A stretch of 64,000 nt of DNA from Leuconostoc miyukkimchii (GTDB lineage: Bacteria; Bacillota; Bacilli; Lactobacillales; Lactobacillaceae), in contig NZ_BPKY01000001.1 in assembly GCF_019656055.1 (NCBI RefSeq), positions 415,545-479,544 of the forward strand. Reading direction: 5' to 3'. Positions 26,224 through 35,989 of this stretch are shown in pieces. Both the position numbers and the translations under genes were made by a program. The first letter of the stretch is position 1. Each line of letters opens with the position of its first letter. The notes below the pieces were generated by a model, which was not told where the DNA came from, searched no databases, and worked only from the letters and a program-made list of their open reading frames with translations.

Positions 26224-27039
26224 ATGGCAGACGAAGTGCAACGTCAAATTTACAATCTCATTCTTAATCCTGCGACGAGAGATTGGGAGCGTCAGATTTT
26301 AGTTGAGACCAAAGAAAATATGGCTGAACGATCCTTCAATAGTGAAATAGACCGCTTGGCGTCCGAATTAAGGCCTTTGGCAATCCGAAATAATTTAACG
26401 CCGGACGTCATGGACTTCTATTTGACTATAACAGGGGAACCGCCAATTGATACACATGACAAGTTGGCGGTTCATGAGAAAAAAGATCCACCTTACCAAG
26501 AACGAGCAATATTTGCGGGTGGGTGCTTTTGGTGTATGGTTGAACCTTTTGATCAATTACCTGGTATTATTGCTGTTATTTCAGGCTATGCAGGAGGCAC
26601 AAGGAAGCATCCAACCTATGATGAAGTAGTTACTAACACGACAGGACATGTAGAATGTGTTGAAATCTTATTCGATCGTCGAAAAATTACCTATCAACAA
26701 CTATTGACAATTTACTGGTCACTAATTGACCCAACAGATAACTTTGGTCAATTTGACGATCGTGGAGAGAATTACAAGCCTATTATTTTTGTGGCGAACA
26801 AGTCACAACGTTTGCTGGCCGAAAAATCAAAAGCAGATTTAATTCGTTCTAAACAGTTTAAAAAGCCAGTTGTTGTCGAAATTAGGGAAGCACCTAACTT
26901 TTGGGTGGCAGAAAACTACCACCAAGACTTTTATAAAAAAAATGTCCGTCGTTATCGTAGCCTTAAACGATCGCGAAATATTTTCTTAACAGTTCAACAA
27001 GTAAAAAAGGCTATACGTCTCATTTTAAAAAAGATGTGA
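26224..27039 (+). CDS. msrA: Peptide methionine sulfoxide reductase A with N-terminal extension
   Basis: 271 residues from ATG 26224. The MsrA domain occupies about residues 94-250: GGCFWC with catalytic Cys101, SGYAGG, TGHVECVE and WVAENYHQDFY. It repairs methionine-S-sulfoxide in proteins. About 93 residues precede it, a helical segment absent from most MsrA proteins but seen in some lactic acid bacteria. No MsrB is adjacent. The ribosome-binding site is weak. It lies 61 bases after the disulfide reductase gene and is closed by a strong hairpin. Confidence 0.92.
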   Translation: MADEVQRQIYNLILNPATRDWERQILVETKENMAERSFNSEIDRLASELRPLAIRNNLTPDVMDFYLTITGEPPIDTHDKLAVHEKKDPPYQERAIFAGGCFWCMVEPFDQLPGIIAVISGYAGGTRKHPTYDEVVTNTTGHVECVEILFDRRKITYQQLLTIYWSLIDPTDNFGQFDDRGENYKPIIFVANKSQRLLAEKSKADLIRSKQFKKPVVVEIREAPNFWVAENYHQDFYKKNVRRYRSLKRSRNIFLTVQQVKKAIRLILKKM

Positions 27040-27077
27040 ACTCCAAAACTTAGAAAAGATCTAACAAAAATTGAAAT

Positions 27078-27125
27078 AAAACCCGATAACTTGGACATAA
27101 TACAATGTCCGATTTATCGGGTTTT
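27078..27125 (+). terminator. Long hairpin terminator after msrA
   Basis: AAAACCCGATAA (27078-27089) pairs with TTATCGGGTTTT (27114-27125), with an inner GGACAT/ATGTCC stem. It ends in T residues. The next base begins a transposase remnant, so the hairpin may double as an old element end. Confidence 0.75.
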
Positions 27126-27230
27126 ATGATGTTAAAATACTCAAATGAATTTAAAACAACGGTCGTTAGGCAGTATGGGTATGTTGCTTTGACCCAAAAG
27201 TACCGACTAAAGCGTTCTAGTTTATCTTGA
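27126..27230 (+). pseudogene. IS3-family OrfA remnant
   Basis: 34 codons (MMLKYSNEFKTTVV...) resembling the start of an IS150/IS3-type OrfA, in which KYSxEFK is followed by a KYxL helix-turn-helix. The frame closes at TGA 27228-27230, far short of a full OrfA. A dead insertion-sequence fragment. Confidence 0.55.
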
Positions 27231-27570
27231 AACCAATTTGAAATAGTAGTCATTTTTAATTTGGACGGAGTAAATTATTCGAATTAAGTAATTTACGGAA
27301 ACTTATAGCATTTGAAACGTAGCCGATTTGGAATTTGTCAGCACAATTTGTTATTTACAGCGTTGGCAATTATGAAAAGTCAACAATATTTCGGATTTGA
27401 TAGAATATGTGGATAATTCAAAAAACTCAATTCACTAAAAGCTCACACACTATGAGTAAAATTAGTCGGTTATGGCGACAGGAAGCTAGATCAGGAATGA
27501 CTCAACGTTATATCAATTTTTAGTAATCATTCGAAATATGATTATAATTAAAAAATTAATATAGTAGAAT
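27231..27570. other. Intergenic debris after the IS remnant
   Basis: 340 bases with no complete gene. A 23-codon frame at 27452-27523 lacks a ribosome-binding site. The region probably contains more decayed insertion-sequence DNA, but I cannot align it by eye. Confidence 0.4.
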
Positions 27571-28613
27571 TTAAAATTTCCTATAATCTTTTTGTTTACT
27601 TTTTTTGAGATTTCTTACTCTTTTTGCTTCAGATTTGTTTCCAAAATAACGTTTGAACTTATCTTCGGCAATTTCCGATGATGACATTTGAGAGTACCTA
27701 TTTTCCCGTAGTATTTTTTGATAATTTTCGAGGCGCTTTTTTGATAAAAGGCCTTTTTCTATTGCCGCAAAAATTGCGCAACCTGATTCACCTTTGTGTT
27801 GACAATTTTTATATTGGCAATGTTGTGCCAAAAATTCAATATCTTCAAAAGTTTCATCAATATTTCCAACATCAATTTGTAACTCTCTCATACCTGGAGT
27901 GTCTATAATCTGACTACCATTTTCTAATCGAAATAATTGCCTATGGGTAGTAGAATGCTTACCTTTATGGTCACTTGTGCGAACCTCTTTTGTATGCATA
28001 GCTTCATACCCAAGAAGGTTGTTTATCAATGTTGATTTTCCTACTCCAGATGATCCAATAAAAACAACAGTTTGTGGTTTAGCTAATAAAAAATTTTTTA
28101 ACGAAGCAAAAGCATTATTGTCTGTAACAAATATTTGTAATGATTTTGCAATTTGCTTAATAGCTACTAATTTACTTTCTAGATCAGATACCAAATCAGC
28201 TTTCGTCAAAATAATAGCCGGTTGAGCGCCGCTCTCCCAGGCCACAGAGATGTAGCGTTCAATGCGACTTAAATTGAAATTTTGATCAAGTGCTGAGGTG
28301 ATAAAAACTATGTCAATATTAGCTGCAATTGGCTGAATATTGTTACTGCTTCCAGAAGCTACACGAGATAACAAACTTTTGCGATGACAAATACTATGAA
28401 TAATCGCAATTTTATCAAAAGGTGAATGTGTAAATTCTATAATGTCGCCAACAACGGGATACTCTATCATTGAACTAATATTGTAAGATAATTGACCAGA
28501 GATTTTCGCTAAAAAAAGTCTTGGTCCAATGAGTCATTCTTAGAAATAGAATATAAATCATGATTTTGTGAAATAATTGTAGCGAAAATAGATTTCAAAT
28601 TTTTTTCTGACAT
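27571..28613 (-). pseudogene. rsgA: RsgA-like circularly permuted GTPase with a frameshift
   Basis: The long frame (27571-28470) has the RsgA GTPase: GSSGVGKSTLINNL, TKADL, DTPGMREL and the zinc knuckle CQYKNCQHKGESGC. It starts inside the N-terminal OB domain. Upstream on the minus strand, ATG 28613 (behind AAAAAAGG) opens a frame of 34 codons that ends in TAG right after a run of seven T (plus-strand A 28511-28517). Restoring one base joins it to ...LAKISGQLSYNI..EYPVVGD, the expected OB-domain sequence. So the gene is frameshifted at a homopolymer. It is either inactive, slippage-corrected, or a sequencing error. Confidence 0.8.
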
Positions 28614-28661
28614 ATAAATACCTTTTTTAAAATAATAGCATAATTAGGAAAATAATAAAAG

Positions 28662-28690
28662 TTGACAAATTTAAGTTAAAGTGAAATAAT
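28662..28690 (+). promoter_or_regulatory. Promoter of the candidate peptide locus
   Basis: Perfect TTGACA (28662-28667), a 17-base spacer and AATAAT (28685-28690). The leader before the peptide gene is about 95 bases. Confidence 0.7.
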
Positions 28691-28791
28691 AAACTCATCA
28701 TATTCTAATGCATTATATATTAATCGGAAATATGTGTAGTTGCAAACTAATTTCAGTGTCATGCTGTAAGGAAAGAAATGGAGGTCAGATT

Positions 28792-28968
28792 ATGAAAGTC
28801 GAAGAATTAGAGACAATGATTATCGAAAACACCAACAATTCTGAAGACATAAGTGCGTTTGAAGTCGACACTATTGAAGATATTATTGTAGGTGGATTGG
28901 GAAACATTTTCATCATTTATGCTGGTGATACTGGTGGATGGAACCATGGGCCAGGAATGGAGAGATAG
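28792..28968 (+). CDS. Candidate ribosomal peptide (RiPP/bacteriocin) precursor
   Basis: 58 residues from ATG 28792, chosen for the strong AATGGAGGTC site. The N-terminal part (about residues 1-35) is acidic and helical like a leader (VEELETMIIENT), ending in IIVGG. The 23-residue C-terminal part, LGNIFIIYAGD then TGGWNHGPGMER, is glycine- and aromatic-rich like a core peptide. It lacks Cys, Ser-rich or Asn-rich modification patterns. It is followed by an attenuating hairpin and then by a broken TPR-like gene and an ABC-2 exporter, the usual precursor-first operon order. No peptidase-domain transporter or modifying enzyme is present. Confidence 0.6.
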   Translation: MKVEELETMIIENTNNSEDISAFEVDTIEDIIVGGLGNIFIIYAGDTGGWNHGPGMER

Positions 28969-28990
28969 GTTTTAGTGACCAAAAAGTATG

Positions 28991-29031
28991 AATACATTAC
29001 GACTTCTTAATAGTTTGTAGTGTATTTTTTT
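28991..29031 (+). terminator. Partial terminator after the peptide gene
   Basis: AATACATTAC (28991-29000) pairs with GTAGTGTATT (29017-29026) with one G-U pair, followed by T residues. Placed between precursor and downstream genes, where it would favour precursor mRNA. Confidence 0.7.
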
Positions 29032-29052
29032 ATGTAAAGATTTGAGGGGGGC

Positions 29053-30226
29053 ATGATGGTTGGAAAATTTACAGAATTTGTATATGAATTATCAAAAGTT
29101 GAACAAAACTTTGAAGTATTAAAAACTGCTTTTAGAGAGAGTTAATTTTGCTTTGCAAGTAGTAGAGGGTGAAAAATCATTAAATGAAAGAACAATTTAC
29201 GCACCCTACTATTTGAACGACTTGGGTATTAGGCTCTCATCAAGTCCAAGAATATTTATGAATGAAATTGCCAAAGAAAATGATATTAGTATGCCTAGTA
29301 CTGAGGGAATAGTTGCCGAATTGATGAATGTGAAAATTGATAAATTGGGACTTTGGCTTGATACAGTGGTTTTAATTACTGGTGATTTTAAAGCCGCATA
29401 CCTAGTCAGTGAGGCTAGAAAGTCAGAAATTATTAAATCAAAAAATTGTGATCTTTTTATTTATTCGGGAAGCGCTGCATCTGCTATGAGAAAGCCAGAA
29501 ATTGGAGCAGAATTTTTTGAATACGCAGTAAAATATGCGCCTTCAACAATTGACAGTGTAATAGCAAAGCATCGCTACTTGGTAACTAAATTGAAACGTG
29601 AGCGGAATTTTGAGTTATTTGACAAAAAAATTTTAAATTTACTTTTTAATGATGTTATGCAATTAGAGGAAAAAGACAAACTTCAAGTCATACCGCTAGT
29701 AGATAACTTGTTAGCACTCAGAATGTTGATGGGAAACGATGTGAAGGCAGATAATTTGGTTAATTCTGTACTTTTGTTTAACGCTCAAAAAATCTTAAAC
29801 CATTCAAAAAATGATACTTATGATCAATCTTATATAAATCAGAGTGTCAGATATCAAAGCCAAATCTCAATAAATTAGGTACAAGTTTTACATTCTTTAG
29901 GCAAACACAAAGAAGCTGTTGAGGTTTTGGAGGCTAATTTGAAACAAGTAAAAAAATACTCAAAAGAATATGTTTCTGAAGTACTTGGGGCCCTTTCATA
30001 TGCGTTGTATATAGCGGAAAGATATCTCGATGCGGTTAAATATGGTAAAGCAGCGATTCTAGAATATGCCAAAGTGGGAAACACAACAGGGATTGCAACA
30101 ACTCGGCAAGTATTAGTCGGTTCGTATAGTAAGCTAGGTAATAAATCAGAGATAAAAAATGAAATTCATTTTCTAAAAGAAGATAAACTTGGATTGAAAG
30201 AAAGCGAGAATATATCTATTGCTTAA
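29053..30226 (+). pseudogene. Broken TPR-like protein gene of the peptide locus
   Basis: Behind GAGGGGGG, ATG 29053 opens a frame that stops at TAA 29143-29145. The continuation lies in another frame (from about 29123, first start TTG 29153) and runs to an in-frame TAG at 29876-29878. The same frame then continues to TAA 30224-30226. Together they would give about 390 residues, helical, with tetratricopeptide-like repeats in the second half (ALSYALYIAERYLDAVKYGKAA). So the gene carries one frameshift and one nonsense codon. Its intact function is unknown; helical scaffold or regulator of the peptide system is a guess. Confidence 0.7.
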
Positions 30227-30977
30227 AGTAATAAATTTAACTAGGGAATTTGTATCGAAAACAGACAGGTTTGTTGCTGTTAAAGATGTCTCATTTCAAG
30301 TTGCAACAGGTCAAATTGTCGCACTATTAGGTCCAAACGGTGCTGGTAAGACAACGACTGTAAAAATGATTGCAGGTTACTTGAGCCCAACTAGTGGCCA
30401 AGTTTTTATTGATGGTGAAGACACCTCTGTCTCCACAAATTTGCTCCAAGATAAGATTGCAACTGTTTTTGGAGGAGAATTAGGTTTTTATGCACGAGCA
30501 ACCGCACTTGATAACCTTAATTTTTTTGCCATTCTCTTTAAAATTCCCAAAAATAAAAGGCAAAAACGAATTGAATCGGCATTGAAAAATGTCAAGTTAT
30601 TTGATGTCAGGAACAAAAAAATAGGAGAATTTTCACGTGGGATGCGTCAAAGATTGCACATAGCCCGAGCATTGCTTAAAGACACTGAAATTATTCTGTT
30701 GGACGAGCCCACTAGCGGTCTTGATGTGGAAATTGCACATGAAATTCGTGAATTAGTTCATGATCTTGCAAACAGTGGCAAAACGATCTTACTGACAAGT
30801 CATACAATGAGTGAGGTAGAAAGTCTTGCTGATAGGGTCCTTTTAATTGGAGCGGGACAAATAGCTCACGATGGTACAATCGAGAGTATTGTTAAATTAT
30901 CTGGTGTCACAAAAGTTAATAGACCAGCAACTCTAGAAGAATCCTACTTGGCATTAGCTGATGAATTGAGGAGATAA
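30219..30977 (+). CDS. ABC-2 exporter ATPase
   Basis: 252 residues from TTG 30219, overlapping the previous frame by 8 bases. Walker A GPNGAGKTT (near 41), signature FSRGMRQR, Walker B IILLDEPTSGLD and switch TSHT are intact. Closest in style to drug- or bacteriocin-type ABC-2 exporters with separate permeases. It works with the two permeases that follow, 3 bases downstream and then by overlap. Likely export of, or self-protection against, the peptide encoded at 28792. Confidence 0.85.
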   Translation: MLKVINLTREFVSKTDRFVAVKDVSFQVATGQIVALLGPNGAGKTTTVKMIAGYLSPTSGQVFIDGEDTSVSTNLLQDKIATVFGGELGFYARATALDNLNFFAILFKIPKNKRQKRIESALKNVKLFDVRNKKIGEFSRGMRQRLHIARALLKDTEIILLDEPTSGLDVEIAHEIRELVHDLANSGKTILLTSHTMSEVESLADRVLLIGAGQIAHDGTIESIVKLSGVTKVNRPATLEESYLALADELRR

Positions 30978-30980
30978 CTC

Positions 30981-31727
30981 ATGAAAGATTTTTTTGATGT
31001 TGTTTGGTTCCATTTAAAACTATTTGCTAAGAATAGTTATTTCAGAACAATTGTATTTGTAACAACGATTAGTTACGTTCTTATTCAGTATGTTGCGGCA
31101 TATGCAGTTCAAGATTTAGGCAATAAGACTATTTGGTTAAGAGCAGGAATTATTGGAACATGGGCAGCAGGGACGTCAGCGGCAGGTGTAATACCGTTTC
31201 AAAGAGCCCAAGGAACATTGGCTTATATACTTGATAGCCGTAGGGGCGAAGCTTTTAGTCTATCCACCTTGATTATTCCCGCAGCGTGTTTTGGCCTTTT
31301 GTCTTTTCCAATTTCTTTTATAACAAGTTATGTCTTAGGAATAGATGTATCCAGTTCTAATTGGTTTCTCCTTATACTTGGTATTTTTAGTTTATGGTTT
31401 AGTGTTATTATTTTAGATTTTGTTGTCGCAGGTATATTTGTATTGACTCCGAATGCCATGCTTTATGAAGGCCTACTAATGGCGCCAATTTTAATAGGAT
31501 CGGGAATATACAGCATGCCTGGCAAGTGGGACACCATTGTAAAAATTTTAGGATTGTTACTTCCCATGACGACACCAGTAAAACTTATTTTGAATCCTAA
31601 CACCATTACATATGTTGACTTAGCTCAAATGCTTGTATGTTCTATTATATGGTTGATTGTAGCCAAAGCATTGTTAACATTTTGCTTGAAGAAAGTCCGT
31701 ATAAGTGGCGATATGGAGGCCATTTGA
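30981..31727 (+). CDS. ABC-2 type permease, first subunit
   Basis: 248 residues with six predicted membrane helices (for example about 20-40, 55-75, 100-125, 140-165, 170-190, 215-240) and no soluble domain. Starts 3 bases after the ATPase stop behind GAGGAGATAAC. Its last base is shared with the next permease start (TGATG). The two unlike permeases suggest a heterodimeric channel. Confidence 0.8.
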   Translation: MKDFFDVVWFHLKLFAKNSYFRTIVFVTTISYVLIQYVAAYAVQDLGNKTIWLRAGIIGTWAAGTSAAGVIPFQRAQGTLAYILDSRRGEAFSLSTLIIPAACFGLLSFPISFITSYVLGIDVSSSNWFLLILGIFSLWFSVIILDFVVAGIFVLTPNAMLYEGLLMAPILIGSGIYSMPGKWDTIVKILGLLLPMTTPVKLILNPNTITYVDLAQMLVCSIIWLIVAKALLTFCLKKVRISGDMEAI

Positions 31728-32443
31728 TGTTGAAAATTGCTTTACAATCGCTGTCATATTTCAGAAATTATCGCACATTCATTATAACTTTTGCTATTGA
31801 ACCATTATTTGACGTAATGATGGTTGGTTTATTGAGCTCACAGTTTAGTGATGCTTTATTAATTCATTCAATCGTTGCTTTGAGCATCATTTCAGGTATA
31901 CAAAATCTTATTTCTACTTTGAATTCACTTTTTGTGGATGATCAGAATAGGGGTATTGACATGGAAATGGCGGTCAATTCACCATTTTCTGTTCGTTACT
32001 GGGCATCTAAAGTTTTGGCGGCTGTGATTGTGTCAATAGGTCAAATGTTAATAACACTAACATTAGTATTGCTATTTACAAGGGATACCTCATGGATAAA
32101 TAGAGCAATGCTAGCTATACCAATATTAATCATATTTGGAAGCATAGTCGGTTTTACCTCAACTGTTGTGTCATGGAAAAGTAATGATCCATATTTAGTG
32201 GGCAATGTAGTAGGAATCTTGATTGTATTATTAAGTGGTGTTATTGTCCCACTTGATCAATATCCAAAGTGGTTAAACCTACTTTCACATACTCTACCTT
32301 TTTCTCACTTAATGCAGTGGTTGATGACCGGCAATGGTAATATTCTGCCTGATGTGTTAATTGCCATTGTTTGGACTGGTCTAGGTATTTCAACGTATAG
32401 AATGAAATTGTTGTCAATCAAGAAGAAATCCCATTTGATTTAA
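31727..32443 (+). CDS. ABC-2 type permease, second subunit
   Basis: 238 residues from ATG 31727, which overlaps the previous stop by one base; longer in-frame starts lie inside the first permease and are rejected. Six predicted membrane helices, with GVIVPLDQYPKWLNLLSHTLP near the C-terminus, the conserved ABC-2 motif before the last helices (quoted only in part by position 182-202). It completes the exporter of the peptide locus. No terminator is obvious, though an inverted repeat lies at 32565-32598. Confidence 0.8.
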   Translation: MLKIALQSLSYFRNYRTFIITFAIEPLFDVMMVGLLSSQFSDALLIHSIVALSIISGIQNLISTLNSLFVDDQNRGIDMEMAVNSPFSVRYWASKVLAAVIVSIGQMLITLTLVLLFTRDTSWINRAMLAIPILIIFGSIVGFTSTVVSWKSNDPYLVGNVVGILIVLLSGVIVPLDQYPKWLNLLSHTLPFSHLMQWLMTGNGNILPDVLIAIVWTGLGISTYRMKLLSIKKKSHLI

Positions 32444-32610
32444 AATCAGCATTTTATCTAAAAGACAATTTCACACTACGAGAGATTCTTTAGACTTGTT
32501 ATCTATTTGCTTAAAATCGATGTCTTTCATAATCAATACAAGTTAACATAATCCTAGCACCAAAATACCAAAACATTGATACATCAGTATTTTGGTATAT
32601 GTTCAAGGGG

Positions 32611-32686
32611 TTGACAAAACAGGTAATTCCTCGTATAATTTAGTGTAGTTCAATTTAAATGTCGTAGACTTCCGTTTACGGCATTT
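32611..32686 (+). promoter_or_regulatory. dnaG-rpoD promoter and leader hairpin
   Basis: TTGACA (32611-32616), 17-base spacer, TATAAT (32634-32639): both boxes are perfect. The leader then forms a hairpin, AAATGTCGTA (32657-32666) with TACGGCATTT (32677-32686), just before the dnaG ribosome-binding site. Confidence 0.85.
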
Positions 32687-32704
32687 ATTGTTGAAAGGTG
32701 GTTT

Positions 32705-34558
32705 ATGGCAAGTCGAATTCCAGACGCATTTATTGCGGAAGTACGTCAAAAAGTGAATATTGTTGATGTGATTAGTCAATATACTGATCTTGTTAAGCGT
32801 GGTCGCCAATGGAATGGTTCTTGTCCGTTTCATGATGATCGCCATCCTTCGTTATTTGTCGAAGAGAATAAACAAGTATTTAATTGTTTTTCATGTGGAC
32901 GTTCAGGTTCTGTTTTTTCATTTCTAATGGAGAAGGAGAGCTTGAGTTATCCTGAGGCTATTTTATCTCTGGCTGAAAATGCAGGGATAAAAGTAGATAG
33001 TAGTATTTCTTCAGGTGTAACACGCCAAGTTGATAGCAAAACGCAAGTCATCTATCAATTACACACGGCAGCACAACGACTTTATCAACACATTTTGCTT
33101 AATACAACGTCTGGTGAGCAGGCGTTGGCTTATTTGCACGATAAACGTCAACTAACAGATGAAATCATTAAACAGTTTGGCATTGGCTTTGTGCCAGAAG
33201 ATAATGCATTATTAAGTTATGCTAGAGACCAAAACTTTTCTCAAGAAATGATGCAGTCATCGGAATTGTTTATTACTAATGATGAGGGCGATTTACGTGA
33301 TCGTTTTTCTGGGCGAGTCGTGTGGCCAATTAAAACTGAACGTGGGCAAGTTGTTGGATTTTCTGGTCGGGCACTCAATAATAGTAGTATCAAGTATATG
33401 AACAGTCCTGAAAGTCCATTTTTCACCAAAGGCAAAATTTTATACAATTTTGATCTTGCTAAAAATCATATTCGTCAAGCTAACACAGCTATGATTTTTG
33501 AAGGATTCATGGATGTTATTTCTGCAGATATATCTGGAAAACCAATTGGTGTGGCAACCATGGGTACAGCATTAACACAGGACCATGTCAAACAGTTGTC
33601 ACGTGTCACTAAACGTATTTTACTCGTATATGATGGTGATGAAGCAGGTCAAAATGCAACACGTCGATCAATTGATTTAATTAAAACACATGCAAAAGAT
33701 GTTGATATTGGTGTTGTTCATTTACCAGACAATTTAGATCCTGATGAAGTACGAACACAGCGTGGCACACCAGCCTTAAAACAAGCGTTAGAACAAAATA
33801 TTCAAACGCCAATAGAGTTTTTAGTTAATGCCGCACGACTTGGAAAAAATTTGAGTAATCAAGCACAGTATCTTGCTTTTTTACAAGAAGTGATGCAAAC
33901 GCTTAAATCAGCAACACCTGTTGAGCAAGATATTCAAATAACACGTATTGCTAACGAGTTTGGTACTTCTAAAAAAGCATTGCAGGCACAATTACAACAA
34001 ACGCTAGACAAGAAGCAAAACCAATTTAGTCAATCAGCACAATCATATAGTACTATGGTGGCACCGTCGTTGCCTAGTGGTGAACAAAGTAATGTTCCTG
34101 AGCAAATAAATATTAACCAAAATATTACGCAAGTCGAGCAAGCAGAGCGCGCCTTACTTATGGCGATGATCAAATCACCTCAAGTCATGCTACAAGTAAA
34201 AGAGACGACAGGATTTGCATTTTTACATTCAGATTATCAATTATTGATGATGTTAACAAATATTTACCAAGATCAACATCCAGGAGAATTTAATTTAGCA
34301 CAATATATGGATTTTATTCAAAAACCAGAGTTAAATCAAAAAATAATGGCAATTGAACGTAGTTATGGCGATTTGGCAATTGAAAGAGATGCAATTAATG
34401 ATTATTTACGTATTATTATGCACGATGGTCCTGTAAATACTCGGATTCGTGAATTACAGCAGTTAATAGATGCTGCCAAACAACAACATGATGATACAAA
34501 GCTACTACAATTAATGACGGAATTAATTAATATTAAAAAACAACAGTCACAGCTATAA
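32705..34558 (+). CDS. dnaG: DNA primase
   Basis: 617-residue primase that lays RNA primers at the replication fork. N-terminal zinc finger with CPFHDD and CFSCGRSG (near residues 40-64), the catalytic TOPRIM core with MIFEGFMDV (near 266) and LVYDGDEAG (near 312), and a C-terminal helicase-binding domain rich in glutamine. Starts behind GAAAGGTGG. Followed 65 bases later by rpoD, the ancient macromolecular synthesis operon order (rpsU is not present here). Confidence 0.97.
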   Translation: MASRIPDAFIAEVRQKVNIVDVISQYTDLVKRGRQWNGSCPFHDDRHPSLFVEENKQVFNCFSCGRSGSVFSFLMEKESLSYPEAILSLAENAGIKVDSSISSGVTRQVDSKTQVIYQLHTAAQRLYQHILLNTTSGEQALAYLHDKRQLTDEIIKQFGIGFVPEDNALLSYARDQNFSQEMMQSSELFITNDEGDLRDRFSGRVVWPIKTERGQVVGFSGRALNNSSIKYMNSPESPFFTKGKILYNFDLAKNHIRQANTAMIFEGFMDVISADISGKPIGVATMGTALTQDHVKQLSRVTKRILLVYDGDEAGQNATRRSIDLIKTHAKDVDIGVVHLPDNLDPDEVRTQRGTPALKQALEQNIQTPIEFLVNAARLGKNLSNQAQYLAFLQEVMQTLKSATPVEQDIQITRIANEFGTSKKALQAQLQQTLDKKQNQFSQSAQSYSTMVAPSLPSGEQSNVPEQININQNITQVEQAERALLMAMIKSPQVMLQVKETTGFAFLHSDYQLLMMLTNIYQDQHPGEFNLAQYMDFIQKPELNQKIMAIERSYGDLAIERDAINDYLRIIMHDGPVNTRIRELQQLIDAAKQQHDDTKLLQLMTELINIKKQQSQL

Positions 34559-34623
34559 ATATTAGTAAGAACGAACAGTCATCATACGTTCTTAAAACGC
34601 GTTTACGCTAGGAGAAATAATCA

Positions 34624-35922
34624 ATGGCAACTATTTTAGCTTCAAGTAAGATTTCAGATATTAAAGACTATCTTGATTCACAAAACATTTCATATAATAG
34701 CCGCGCCAAAAAGGCTGAATTATTAGCATTGGCACAAGGAAAAACACCTGAAGAAGCCGCTGCAGCTGGTAAAGCTTCAAAACCAAAAGTAGCAAAAAAA
34801 TCAGGTATTATTAAGAATCCAGAATATGATAAAGCAGTGAAAGCTTTAATTGCCGAATACAAGGCAGCTAAGGCAATAACATATGCTGTCTTATCAAAAC
34901 GCTTAGCGGAACCATTTAATTTAGATGGTGAAAATATTGAGCGTTTGATGGAAAAGGTTGAAGATGCTGGTGTTGCAATTGTTGATGAAAAGGGTGAACC
35001 AGCACCTGAAGTATTAAAAGCAAAACAAAATAAGCCATCAAAAGAAGAACTAGATCAAGCACAAGAAACACCGGCAGGCATTAAAATTAATGATCCTGTG
35101 CGTATGTATCTTAAGGAGATTGGTCGTGTTAATCTTCTTAAAGGGGATGAAGAAATTAATATTGCCAAGCGTATTGAAGATGGTGATGTTGAAGCCAAGC
35201 AAGAATTAGCAGAGGCTAACTTACGTCTGGTTGTTTCTATTGCCAAGCGCTACGTTGGACGTGGTATGCAGTTCTTGGATTTGATTCAAGAAGGTAATAT
35301 GGGCTTGATGAAGGCCGTTGATAAATTTGATTACACTAAGGGCTTTAAGTTTTCAACTTATGCTACATGGTGGATTCGTCAAGCTATTACACGTGCTATT
35401 GCCGACCAAGCGCGTACTATTCGTATTCCTGTCCATATGGTCGAAACAATTAATAAATTGATTCGTATTCAACGTCAACTGCTACAAGACTTGGGACGTG
35501 AACCTTTGCCCGAAGAAATAGGGGCTGAAATGGATTTGACCCCAGACAAAGTACGTGAAATCTTGAAAATAGCACAAGAACCAGTTTCTCTTGAGACACC
35601 TATTGGTGAAGAAGATGATTCGCATTTAGGTGATTTCATTGAAGATAATGAAGCGGTTTCACCTGCCGATTCAGCAGCGTACGAAATGTTACGTGACCAA
35701 CTCGAGTCAGTATTGGAGACGTTAACTGACCGTGAAGAAAACGTTTTGCGTTTACGATTCGGATTGGAAGATGGACGAACAAGAACTCTTGAAGAAGTTG
35801 GACGTGTATTTGGTGTAACACGAGAACGTATTCGCCAAATTGAAGCAAAAGCATTACGTAAGTTACGACATCCTAGTCGCTCTAAGCAACTAAAAGATTT
35901 CATGGATGATGGCAATAATTAA
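34624..35922 (+). CDS. rpoD: Primary sigma factor RpoD (sigma-A)
   Basis: 432 residues. After a lysine- and alanine-rich N-terminal part come region 1.2 ([12 protein letters not shown]), region 2 ([26 protein letters not shown] for -10 recognition), region 3, and region 4.2 ([14 protein letters not shown] for -35 recognition). All of standard length for Firmicutes. Directs RNA polymerase to the TTGACA/TATAAT promoters noted throughout this window. Behind TAGGAGAAA, and closed by a hairpin terminator. Confidence 0.98.
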   Translation: MATILASSKISDIKDYLDSQNISYNSRAKKAELLALAQGKTPEEAAAAGKASKPKVAKKSGIIKNPEYDKAVKALIAEYKAAKAITYAVLSKRLAEPFNLDGENIERLMEKVEDAGVAIVDEKGEPAPEVLKAKQNKPSKEELDQAQETPAGIKINDPVRMYLKEIGRVNLLKGDEEINIAKRIEDGDVEAKQELAEANLRLVVSIAKRYVGRGMQFLDLIQEGNMGLMKAVDKFDYTKGFKFSTYATWWIRQAITRAIADQARTIRIPVHMVETINKLIRIQRQLLQDLGREPLPEEIGAEMDLTPDKVREILKIAQEPVSLETPIGEEDDSHLGDFIEDNEAVSPADSAAYEMLRDQLESVLETLTDREENVLRLRFGLEDGRTRTLEEVGRVFGVTRERIRQIEAKALRKLRHPSRSKQLKDFMDDGNN

Positions 35923-35940
35923 TTTTATATTATTTTTTCA

Positions 35941-35968
35941 AACTACGAATTTCGTAGTTTTTTTTTAA
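35941..35968 (+). terminator. Terminator of dnaG-rpoD
   Basis: AACTACGAA (35941-35949) and TTCGTAGTT (35951-35959) form a tight stem followed by a long T run. Confidence 0.9.
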
Positions 35969-35989
35969 AACATATGGTATGCTATTTCT

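Noticed and set aside
27452..27523. 23-codon frame reading MSKISRLWRQEARSG
   Set aside because: No ribosome-binding site, in IS debris; not supportable as a gene.
32565..32598. Inverted repeat between the ABC exporter and dnaG as a terminator
   Set aside because: The stem is AT-rich, can pair in two registers and has no T run; kept as unassigned.
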